Shown: piece by piece, positions 18,098 to 26,600 of the stretch | Layout of the letters: every line of letters begins with the position of its first letter | Numbering within the stretch: position 1 is the first letter of the stretch | Source of the DNA: Verrucomicrobiaceae bacterium | GTDB lineage: Bacteria > Verrucomicrobiota > Verrucomicrobiia > Verrucomicrobiales > Verrucomicrobiaceae | Assembly (NCBI GenBank): GCA_016795485.1 | Contig: JAEUHM010000016.1 | Span: forward strand, 1-64,000 | Length of the DNA: 64,000 nt | Reading direction: 5' to 3' | The notes under the pieces: generated by a model | What the model was told of the DNA's origin: nothing | The model's input: only the letters and a program-made list of their open reading frames with translations | Database searches by the model: none | Position numbers and translations under genes: made by a program

Positions 18098-21000
18098 TTA
18101 CTTTTTCTTGTCGTCGTCACTGAATACTTTTTTTGGACGTTCGGGGATGGTCGGTGGATTCCGAGGGTCTTTAGCGATCAGTGCCTGAAGATGTTTCACC
18201 GCAGCCTCGAGTTGAGCGTCGTTCCCAAGAAAGGTCTGGTGAGGTTCATTGTCGACCACGATGTCAGGGATGACGCCCTCTCCCTCAATTAACCACTTGC
18301 CCTCTGGGCTGAATACACCGGTCTCAGCGGCAGTGGCCATCCCGCTGTCCACAAGCCAGCGTTGAGCGCTCAACCAGATTTCGCCACCCCAAGTGCGAGT
18401 ACCTATGACTTTCCCAAGACCAAGCCGACGAAATCCTTCACTGAACGCCTCGCCATCACTCGCGGTCTTCTGATCACAGATCGCCGCAAGATGTCCAGTG
18501 AAGGCATATTGCATATTTGGACTGGTTGCGCCCACCGGAGGGGCAAACCAAGACCATGCTTTGCGCAAAAGCTTTTCTAGTACCCAAGAGTCGATGTTGC
18601 CGCCTCGATTGTGCCGCACATCCACAATGAGAGCCTGCTTGCGGAACTGAGGATAAAAGTCCCGGGCCCACTGGGCCATGTCAGATTCACCCATGGCGCG
18701 AAGATGGACGTAGCCGATCTGTCCTTTTCCAAGTTCCTCTACTTTCTGGCGTCGAGTGTACTCCCACTCGTCATAGCGGAGATTCTCATCAGCTTCTGCT
18801 GAGATGGGCTTGAGCACTACCTTCCGCTCTTTGTCTGCGGACTTGATGCCAAGAAGCACTTGTTTGCCTGTCTGATTGAGCAGCAACGAGTTTGGATGTG
18901 GAGCATCGACGGTAGGCACTCCATTGATGTGTGTGAGGATGTCACCTTCCTTAACATTTACCCACGATCTTCGGAATGGAGCAAGCTTAGAGGGATACTC
19001 CGGGTCAGTGTGCCAGATGTGATCGACTTTCCATCCGTTGGCTTCGGGCAGACGAGTAAAGGTGGCTCCAAGGCTTGCTGTATCAATGATCTCTGGCACA
19101 TCACGATCATCTCCATAGCGGACATAAAGATGAAGGGCTGTGAGTTCACCAAGTACATCTTGAAGAATCTCATTGAGGTCTGATCGCTCAGTGACTCTCG
19201 CCAATAGAGGTTCATACTTCATGCGGACAGCAGGCCAGTCCACACCGTGCATGCCCCGGTCATAAAAATAGTCTCGCAGCATCCTCCATGCCTCGTGATA
19301 GATCTGACGCCACTCCTCCTGAGGTTCTACCTGGATGGTCCAGCCGTCGAGTTCTGCTGAATCCTTCAGAGTTGCGGGTGTCGTAGGTCCCGCAGCATCT
19401 ATTGTGTATATCTTGTCTTTGATTCGGACGATGAGTTTGTTTGCCTTGGCTTTGAGTTCATAACTGTCGATCTCGGTTAGGTAGGTTATCGACTTGTGGG
19501 GCTTATTTGAGATCTCGAATCTCTCCAGGACGGTCTTTTTGTCGATCCCAGCAGGCTTGCTGAGGAAGAATAGATGTTTGTCACCAACTGTTAGTTCATC
19601 GTAGTTGCCCGCTGCAATCGGAACCTCCTCCAGACGCTCGGAGATGCCCTCAGGGACGATGTCGCGCACTGGCGGCGGGGTTTTGGTAGTGGTTGGTGCC
19701 TTGGAGTCAGCCTTTGGTTCCGATTTTGTGGAAACAGTTCGTCTGGGAGCAGTCACTGTTTTCGGAGTCAGTTCGTCTTCTGGGCGGAATGGGTGCCGAA
19801 GTCCGGGCCTGAGCGCTACCATGAAAACTTTGGTCGTGTGGGTGTAGAACGGTTCAGGCTGCCACAAGCCCCAAGGACTGCTGACGAGGGTACGCATCTC
19901 TCGATTGCTCAGAAAGTAGAGCCATTCACCGTTGGGTGAGAATGCAGGGCTGAAGCTGTTGGTGCGGTCCGACGTTACGGGCACTGTGAAGCCGTCAGCG
20001 ACACGGCAGAGCTTGATTTGCCGAAAGGTGTTTATCGCTTCATCGGTGAATGCAATCCATTGTGAATCTGGTGACCACACGATCTCTGTAAACGCAGTGT
20101 CGCTGGCATTGGTGGCTAGGAGGCGGCTTTCACCACCTTCCACTTTTCTGACCCAAAGCTGTAAGTTTTTGTCTGCCCAAGCAAACCACTTTCCATCAGG
20201 TGATGGACGTGCGCCGAACCTGAAGATGCGGCCATCATTGGTCAGTTGTCGTGGCGGAGCGGAACCATCTGCAGGTGCCGTGTAATACTCGATCTCGCTT
20301 GAGGCATCGCTTTGCAATATCAGATTACGGTCATCAAGAAAGTTAGCGTTCCGATAACGAACGCTATTGTTTCGCGGCAGTTCAACGAGGCGTCCCGATG
20401 AGAATCCAGTCACAAAAACCTCACCGCGCGCCGTCAGAGCGATGCGCTCGCCGTTTGGAGAAGCGTGCCAGGCAGTTACATAGTCGAACGGTTTCTTGAT
20501 CCACTGACGTCGACGTTGATCGAAATCGCTTATCAATGTGATGTTGAGCTTTTTGTCACTGCCCTTTGCTATGTCGTGCAGCCAGAGATCAGCTCCGAGG
20601 CGATAGACGATGCGTCCATTGTCAATGCTGGGCGTCTTTACATCGTCACCTTGGTATTTCGTATGCTGGCGGACGCTAGATCCGTCTGGCTTGATGGACC
20701 AAATGTTCAGCGTGCCATCACGGTCACTCAGAAAGTAGATGCGGCCGTTCCACCACATCGGAGAGCGACTCGTGCTGTTGTCATTGGGTTCTAGGCGAGT
20801 TGCTGCTTTGTCGCCTGTCTTGAAGCGCCACAGATTTTCAATCCAGCCTCCTCGATAACGTTTCGTGGCTGAGTTCTGCTTCGGCAGTCTCACAAAGTAG
20901 AGAGTTCCGTCTGGTGTCACACAGCCTGCTGCTGCTTGTGCCAGGGGCAGGGGAGTGATGTCGCCGGAAGCTGTGTTCAGAGTAAAAAGCTGTTGGTCCG

Positions 21001-21382
21001 GCAGAGTGCTGCGTTTGTCAGAGGCAAACAGAACCGTTTCATCAGCCGTCCAGCTGATCGATCGTGGCTCAGCACTGTCAAAGGTGCGCCGCTGTGGCAC
21101 TCCACCATCTATGGGCATTGTGTAGAGCTCAGACTTGCCTTCAATCGCAGCAGTGAATGCCAACGTCTGGCCATTCGGCGAGATCGCGGCGAGGTGCTCA
21201 CCTGCGGCGTGAGTGGTAAGGCGGGTGGCAAGTCCACCGGCGACAGATACCCTCCACAAATCGCCTTCAGAGGTGAACACAATCGTATCACCCCGCAGAG
21301 TGGGTGAGCGGTAGAATCCCTCGGACGGTGCCGACAAGGAACTGGAGATGATGACGAAAAAAACGGTGGCGAGAGCACGCAT
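18098..21382 (-). CDS. Secreted tricorn-type protease (S41 family)
   Basis: A 1,094-residue homologue of tricorn, the archaeal giant protease that trims peptides to small products. Domain order: signal peptide (MRALATVFFVIISSSLSA); seven- to eight-bladed propellers with WD40-like PD40 repeats (~20-520; TPDGTLYF, SPDGKWFAW, SPDSQWIAFTD); a Pro/Lys-rich linker (~540-580); the C1 region with YHEAWRMLRDYFYDRGMHGVD, where the His of GMHG corresponds to the tricorn catalytic His; a PDZ domain (~790-870); and the S41 core with nucleophile Ser975 in TASDGEAFSEGF after LIVDVRHNRGGN. The Glu of GEGVIPDIV completes the site. Unlike archaeal tricorn it has an export signal. It starts two bases after pseudopilin gene D. 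Confidence 0.95.
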   Translation of the reverse strand: MRALATVFFVIISSSLSAPSEGFYRSPTLRGDTIVFTSEGDLWRVSVAGGLATRLTTHAAGEHLAAISPNGQTLAFTAAIEGKSELYTMPIDGGVPQRRTFDSAEPRSISWTADETVLFASDKRSTLPDQQLFTLNTASGDITPLPLAQAAAGCVTPDGTLYFVRLPKQNSATKRYRGGWIENLWRFKTGDKAATRLEPNDNSTSRSPMWWNGRIYFLSDRDGTLNIWSIKPDGSSVRQHTKYQGDDVKTPSIDNGRIVYRLGADLWLHDIAKGSDKKLNITLISDFDQRRRQWIKKPFDYVTAWHASPNGERIALTARGEVFVTGFSSGRLVELPRNNSVRYRNANFLDDRNLILQSDASSEIEYYTAPADGSAPPRQLTNDGRIFRFGARPSPDGKWFAWADKNLQLWVRKVEGGESRLLATNASDTAFTEIVWSPDSQWIAFTDEAINTFRQIKLCRVADGFTVPVTSDRTNSFSPAFSPNGEWLYFLSNREMRTLVSSPWGLWQPEPFYTHTTKVFMVALRPGLRHPFRPEDELTPKTVTAPRRTVSTKSEPKADSKAPTTTKTPPPVRDIVPEGISERLEEVPIAAGNYDELTVGDKHLFFLSKPAGIDKKTVLERFEISNKPHKSITYLTEIDSYELKAKANKLIVRIKDKIYTIDAAGPTTPATLKDSAELDGWTIQVEPQEEWRQIYHEAWRMLRDYFYDRGMHGVDWPAVRMKYEPLLARVTERSDLNEILQDVLGELTALHLYVRYGDDRDVPEIIDTASLGATFTRLPEANGWKVDHIWHTDPEYPSKLAPFRRSWVNVKEGDILTHINGVPTVDAPHPNSLLLNQTGKQVLLGIKSADKERKVVLKPISAEADENLRYDEWEYTRRQKVEELGKGQIGYVHLRAMGESDMAQWARDFYPQFRKQALIVDVRHNRGGNIDSWVLEKLLRKAWSWFAPPVGATSPNMQYAFTGHLAAICDQKTASDGEAFSEGFRRLGLGKVIGTRTWGGEIWLSAQRWLVDSGMATAAETGVFSPEGKWLIEGEGVIPDIVVDNEPHQTFLGNDAQLEAAVKHLQALIAKDPRNPPTIPERPKKVFSDDDKKK

Positions 21383-21384
21383 GA

Positions 21385-22044
21385 TCAGAAGATCCTAACG
21401 GCACCCGTTGCCCAATCTATTCCTAGGCACTGAATCTCTTTTGGAGTTTCCAGTGGATTGTCTACCCAACGCAACGGACCCAGAGAAATAGTCCATGGCG
21501 TACGTCCTGGGGGCTCAAGGCTGGTGGTGCCGTCGGGTCTGAACTCAATGGCAAAGTAGCCGTAGTCGTTCACGCCAATGTCTGGGTCGCTTCCACGCTG
21601 CCAGGGAATGACACGGCCCCCGACGAGGCTCGAATACTTAGTGCGTGAGGACATGATGGTGTTGCCTTCAAATCGCTGTAGCTCAAACAGCGGAACTGCC
21701 ACAGACTTCAATCCTATGGCGGAAGCTGGTCCTGTGATGGGATCCCTCCGGAGCAGTTGGTAGCCCCTAAACTGAGGCTGAGTGCTAGCGATTCCCATGT
21801 CATAGAACAAGTAGAAGCGCACCTCCACCGTTGTGTTCAGGCGGACTGCGGTTTGGGACGCGATGGAGAGATCATGTGCCAACTTCAACGCGCTTGCTTT
21901 GATTTCCTGGGCCTCCCAAGAGCGCTTGGTGGCAGATACGGTAATCATCATCAAGATGATGAAGATCGTCAGAACCAGCATCAACTCGATCAGAGTGAAG
22001 CCCTGATGCATCGCCTTCCGGAAGCGGGATTGGGGACAGTTCAT
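21385..22044 (-). CDS. Verru_Chthon cassette protein D (GspH/FimT-like minor pseudopilin)
   Basis: A type IV pilin-like protein, 219 residues. The prepilin peptidase site is intact: HQG followed by FTLIELMLVLTIFIILMMI, with Glu5 of the mature protein, then a long amphipathic N-terminal helix (RSWEAQEIKASALKLAHDL). The rest is a beta-rich globular domain. The ATG overlaps the stop of C by four bases. Size and the FTLIE plus 'ALKLAHDLSIASQTAV' pattern are closest to GspH/FimT-type minor pilins. Position as last of four cassette genes matches protein D of the Verru_Chthon set. Confidence 0.88.
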   Translation of the reverse strand: MNCPQSRFRKAMHQGFTLIELMLVLTIFIILMMITVSATKRSWEAQEIKASALKLAHDLSIASQTAVRLNTTVEVRFYLFYDMGIASTQPQFRGYQLLRRDPITGPASAIGLKSVAVPLFELQRFEGNTIMSSRTKYSSLVGGRVIPWQRGSDPDIGVNDYGYFAIEFRPDGTTSLEPPGRTPWTISLGPLRWVDNPLETPKEIQCLGIDWATGAVRIF

Positions 22045-23171
22045 GGCGTAGCGGTTCGGGTTTCTGGTCGACGCCCTTCCGGAAGCGGAACAGTCTGCAC
22101 TAGAACCCGGTGCTCGATCTTGTTCTGGTTTAGGAAGCGCTGCAATGTCTGCAAGTTACTGTCAAAAGATGAGAAATCGGCGAAACTATTGTCTACCATC
22201 GATTTGATCTGCTGCATCATGAACGGAGCCTGCTGGGGGCCGAGTCGGTCCCATGCTTCTTCCGCAACAGCCACGAGAGTAATCTCCACCGCAGGCGGCA
22301 AAACGTGACGAGTTAGGCGACTGATCGGTGTGCTGGCGTATTGGAATGCCCGCGTATCGTAAGTCATGTCTGGAGCGAGAGCATAGCGCTGTAGATTTTG
22401 ATTTCCCGGGTCCGTTCCACCGCTTACTGGGCGAATAAGGAATGCCACGATGTTCTCGGCAACGACGCTCGTGCGGCTGCGTTGCTCGTTGTCCGTCATA
22501 AAGGCGTTTTCGGTATAGCTGAGGACGGCCTGTCTTGACGTTCCGAACGAAATGGCCGGTTTGCCAAACGGATCAGCCGGTTGAGCGCGAAATACACTGA
22601 GTTCGTCTGTCGGCTGACGAAACTCCATGAGCCGGAATCGCAGTCGTGGTGAGCGTGCTAGCCCTGCTTCAGCCATAAAATCTGGCCGCTGGGATGCATC
22701 GGAGTGCAACTCGACAAAGTAACCCCATGCGTTTAGTGCCTGACTCAGGCGCTCGTGACGCATCTGAGAGTTGTCGTCAGCCATCACATCATCAATCCCC
22801 AGCGGGGCCTGGAAAAAGACCGCATGGCCACTCTCGTCCCCTGAAATGCCTGGCAATCCCTGCACGGGGCCGCAATAAAAGTGCAAATCTGATTCGCGTT
22901 CATAGTCTGGATCGGTTGACTCGGCACCTTGTGGGGGGACCTGCCAGCGCGCATCCAATGTTGCCATGGTGACTCGGCGACTAATCGTTTCCATCGCTGA
23001 ATGAGCGGAACGGTAGATATCCATTCGTGCCCGAGTACGCACATAAGTGTTCTGCATCGTGGCCATGGCGGAAGTGATGACAAGCAAGACTCCACCGACC
23101 ACCGCGACCGAGACGAGGATCTCCAAAAGACTGAAACCACCAACGCGGCGAATGGGTTGTGTTCGACTCAT
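22041..23171 (-). CDS. Verru_Chthon cassette protein C (GspJ/PilW-like minor pseudopilin)
   Basis: A 376-residue pilin-like protein with prepilin site GG then FSLLEILVSVAVVGGVLLVI (Glu5 present). The helix is followed by RARMDIYRSAHSAMETISRRV, a pattern typical of GspJ/PilW proteins. ATG 23171 overlaps the stop of B by four bases (ATGA) and is preferred over an in-frame ATG 30 bases upstream. The C-terminal ~250 residues are beta-rich, with several Arg/Pro-rich loops and no recognisable enzyme motif. It also overlaps D by four bases. Likely processed by a prepilin peptidase and built into a pseudopilus or pilus tip; the assembly machinery is not in this window. Confidence 0.88.
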   Translation of the reverse strand: MSRTQPIRRVGGFSLLEILVSVAVVGGVLLVITSAMATMQNTYVRTRARMDIYRSAHSAMETISRRVTMATLDARWQVPPQGAESTDPDYERESDLHFYCGPVQGLPGISGDESGHAVFFQAPLGIDDVMADDNSQMRHERLSQALNAWGYFVELHSDASQRPDFMAEAGLARSPRLRFRLMEFRQPTDELSVFRAQPADPFGKPAISFGTSRQAVLSYTENAFMTDNEQRSRTSVVAENIVAFLIRPVSGGTDPGNQNLQRYALAPDMTYDTRAFQYASTPISRLTRHVLPPAVEITLVAVAEEAWDRLGPQQAPFMMQQIKSMVDNSFADFSSFDSNLQTLQRFLNQNKIEHRVLVQTVPLPEGRRPETRTATP

Positions 23172-23692
23172 TGCTGAAGGGTGGCTTGTGCGTCGAGGCA
23201 CTCGGTGCGTACCAGCATAAATGTTCGCCGTTCCACTTGATCGTTTACGCTTTCATCAAAGGTACCATCGGCGCGTGAACTAACCGTTATCTCCAGCATC
23301 CGGAGAAACGGGCTTGGAGTGCCGTTGGTAGCCAGTGATGAACGGTTTTCCTGTTCCGTGGTCACTTTTGTTCGGGCGAGATACACCGGCTGATCTTCTG
23401 CTGAGGACGTCAATTTTAAGCCTTGGCGGTCGAATCCAAACGGTCCACGAATCTGATTCTCAATCGACTCTAGGGCAACCCAGCTCAACGCTTCGTGTTC
23501 ACTGAATAGAGTTGTCATGATGCGAGCCCTAGCAGCGCGATCTTCAGCTTGTTTGAGTGCGTCCAAACTCGAAGGCAGCAGTCCGATGATCGTCAACAAA
23601 GTGAAGGCAACAATGCCCATGGCGATGATCGACTCGGCGAGCGAGAAGCCGTCATGGTGGGTTGTGATTGATGCGGAAGTTCGTGATTTCAT
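23168..23692 (-). CDS. Verru_Chthon cassette protein B (GspI/PilV-like minor pseudopilin)
   Basis: A 174-residue pilin-like protein. The leader ends HHDG, followed by FSLAESIIAMGIVAFTLLTI, with Glu5 and a polytopic-looking hydrophobic helix; 'AESIIAMG' is the style of GspI/PilV minor pilins. The short globular domain has a few charged loops. It overlaps A and C by four bases each, so all four cassette genes are translationally coupled. A role in priming a pilus or pseudopilus with A, C and D is inferred from the order and types, by analogy with the type II secretion I-J-K tip complex. Confidence 0.88.
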   Translation of the reverse strand: MKSRTSASITTHHDGFSLAESIIAMGIVAFTLLTIIGLLPSSLDALKQAEDRAARARIMTTLFSEHEALSWVALESIENQIRGPFGFDRQGLKLTSSAEDQPVYLARTKVTTEQENRSSLATNGTPSPFLRMLEITVSSRADGTFDESVNDQVERRTFMLVRTECLDAQATLQQ

Positions 23693-26600
23693 GGCGCGAA
23701 CTGTTTTCTCCCTAACACCCGGTAGTCGTAGTAGTCGTCAAGTGTCTTGTCTGTGTTCTGATTGGTCGCAAAATCAATGATTCCAGTCCTATCGGGGTCG
23801 AGATACCGCTCAATCACGGCCTCGCCACGGTATTCGCCTGCTATGCGGTCACGAGTTTCGTCCCAGCCGCTCGGACTTGTTGAAGAAACTTTCTGTAGAG
23901 CTTGAACGCGATAGTGAACTTTGAACACGTTGGAACGGGTGCAGAGGCGGGGATATAACTGAGCGTATGGTGCCTCGCGTGTGTTGTCGCCCGTTGCCTC
24001 GAATGCGTCCGAAGGGTTTTCTTGTGAACCTTCCCACCATTCGATGACTCCATCTGGAGTGGTGGGCAGCGGTCTTGAGTCGCCATAGGTTCGGTCGCCG
24101 CCCAAGGACTTTGGAACAAGGAGGATATCGCAGATCTCCGAAGCAGTGATGAACACCTGATTGTTCGCAAACTTGCGCTCAAATTGTTGAAGCGTGGGCT
24201 CTGCATTTACCGCGTATTGGAAGTCCCATGAGGAGCCTTGCCCAGTGGCAGGATCGAAGTGTTTGTAGTGTGTGGAGTTGTCTGCCACAGCGGATGCTGT
24301 TGGAATGGCGGTAATGCGTACACCTTCGAGAGCTCCGTGCATGGCACTGCGGCGTTTGATCCACGAGAAAGGCATGATCTGGTAGTTCATGTTAACCTTG
24401 CCTTCAGTGGCCCAGTTGTCACAAAAGCCTGCTGGTTCTACGGCTGGCATGAAAAAGAACTCTGCCCAGAGGTGATCCCGGGGGCTGGCGAACCCGAAAT
24501 GGTCTCTCTGGGCTGCATTGGTCAAATCGTAGACTGGTTCAGCAGGGTAGTTCGTGGTGCGTGCGGGAGGATGCGGACAAAACAACAGCGTCTGCCATTG
24601 GCGAGGCATGCTTGGGTCAGAAAAATCGGGTCCCGCGCCGAAGATCCCACTCGGCAACGAGCCAAATCCGACAGCAGAACCCATTTGGCGCAAAGGCGAG
24701 TAGGTAAGGCCGTTCTCCTCCGCAAATAGACCACCCCTTTGGAAGTAGCCGCCATAGTTGGAGTTGGTTGTTACCATTTGTTGATTGTAGCCATTTCCCC
24801 ACTCTGGCATTCCGATATACGGGCCATCCTCAATGATGCCCGGACCATTGTCATAGTCTCCTGGTCTGCCATCGTAGTTCAGAGCGACAGCGCCAGGATT
24901 GATGGCCGGGACTGACGGATTGAGCGTGGTTAATGTTAAGGTCTGAGCACTTGTCCCTGCTACGACAGGGTACGTGGTGCTGCGAACGACATGCCCGACT
25001 TGCACAGGATCCGTGAGTGCTTTTGGAGTTGCTGGATCAAGGTCAGCAAGGTGGGACGTGGGGCGGCCAAGCTCGGGAACTGGAACCGCTGGATTGGTCA
25101 TGCCGAGTTGACCCTCGACAGTAAGGTTGCCAGAACGAAGGCTATGGACTTGGAAATTGAGTGGAGCAGCACCTGCGGCAGTTGGTGGCAGCGCACGATT
25201 TAGTTCCTCGTCCTGGACCAATTTAATTGACGGCCGCATCAACAACGTAGGTGGCGTATTTGGCGGAGGATTTAGTTGGGGAATCTGCACCCTGGCGGCG
25301 AGGTGGCGGATGTCTCCAACGCCCGGCCGGCCTGTATCAACTACCGCCTCAACCGAGCGAACCACATCACCCATTCGGAGGAATGGCACGAACGCGGACC
25401 GTGGGCGGCCTGGGGACGTCAACTCGCGTGGCCGGAAGCGATACTCAAAGTTTTCATTGGAGTTTCCTCCGATGCTTTGTGCTTGAGTCGTCATTACAGG
25501 GGCGGGGCAGTTGCCTACAGCATCTTCGATGAGGACATCGTAACGTTGGGAGAGTTCGTCCAAAAGTGAACGGACTTCGACGGCGATCTGCCAGGGAGTA
25601 ATCTGCATCGTTGCACCGACTGGGATCGGCGGAGTGGGCGAGCCTGGGGTGAGACTTACTTCCTGACTCGCGAAGACAAGCAACTGATCAGCCGTTCCAC
25701 CAAGCGTCTTTGCCGCTCCGCTCTGATCAAGGAACTGTGCCCAAAAACCGCCAAATGCAGAATGCTCACCTCCAAGTTGTGCCTCTCCGCCAGTGGGGAC
25801 TCCATTGGCATTGTGCACTGGGACAGGATTGCTAGAAGGATGTAACACCTCCAGGGCGACACCTGCAGAGGTTGCAGTCGTGATGTTTGGAAACTTGAAC
25901 GGGATAGGTGGTAGTGCGCTTGTGCCAACGCCAGGGGGAGTGATGGTCACTTCAAGGTCTTTGTTCGCTTCCATCCAAAGCTTATAAGCGGAGTTTGTCG
26001 GTGCTGTCCCTGGTGCCACGTTGTAGGGCTCCACGACAACAAAGGCACGCATCTTCGTCACTAGGGGCAGCAGTGGACCTGCCGGAGCGCCAGGAATGTT
26101 CATGCCCTCCGTTGCTACGATGACGACGGCGATCTCGCACAACACAGGGAATCGACCGTAACCTTTCACTACAGAAATGATGCCAGATCCTGTCTGAATC
26201 TCTTCTCCCTCGCCTTGCGGTACGGTCCAACGTGAACCCATAGCAGAAAATGCAGCTCTGCCGCTCTGTGCTCGATTCCCGGATGACGGTCCGAGTTGTC
26301 TATACTCCCGGTCCAAACGTGTAGATGCCCCAAGTTGCTGTGATTCCGGACTTGCTGGGTTAATACCCCATCGAATCATGTCTAGCATCGAAGCTAGCAG
26401 GTGGTTGCGACTTTGTATGCCGTATTTATTGCCGAAGGAGTCTCCAGAACCAGGGATCAGCCGATCACTGACGTTGCGGAGATAGTTAAACAACTCCACG
26501 TTTCTCTCGAAAGCGGAATCAAAGGTTGCCGACTGACTTGAGCCAGGGGCCGAATCAGAGTCCCAGGAGTCACCGTTTTGAAAGTAATAAGGTGCGCGCC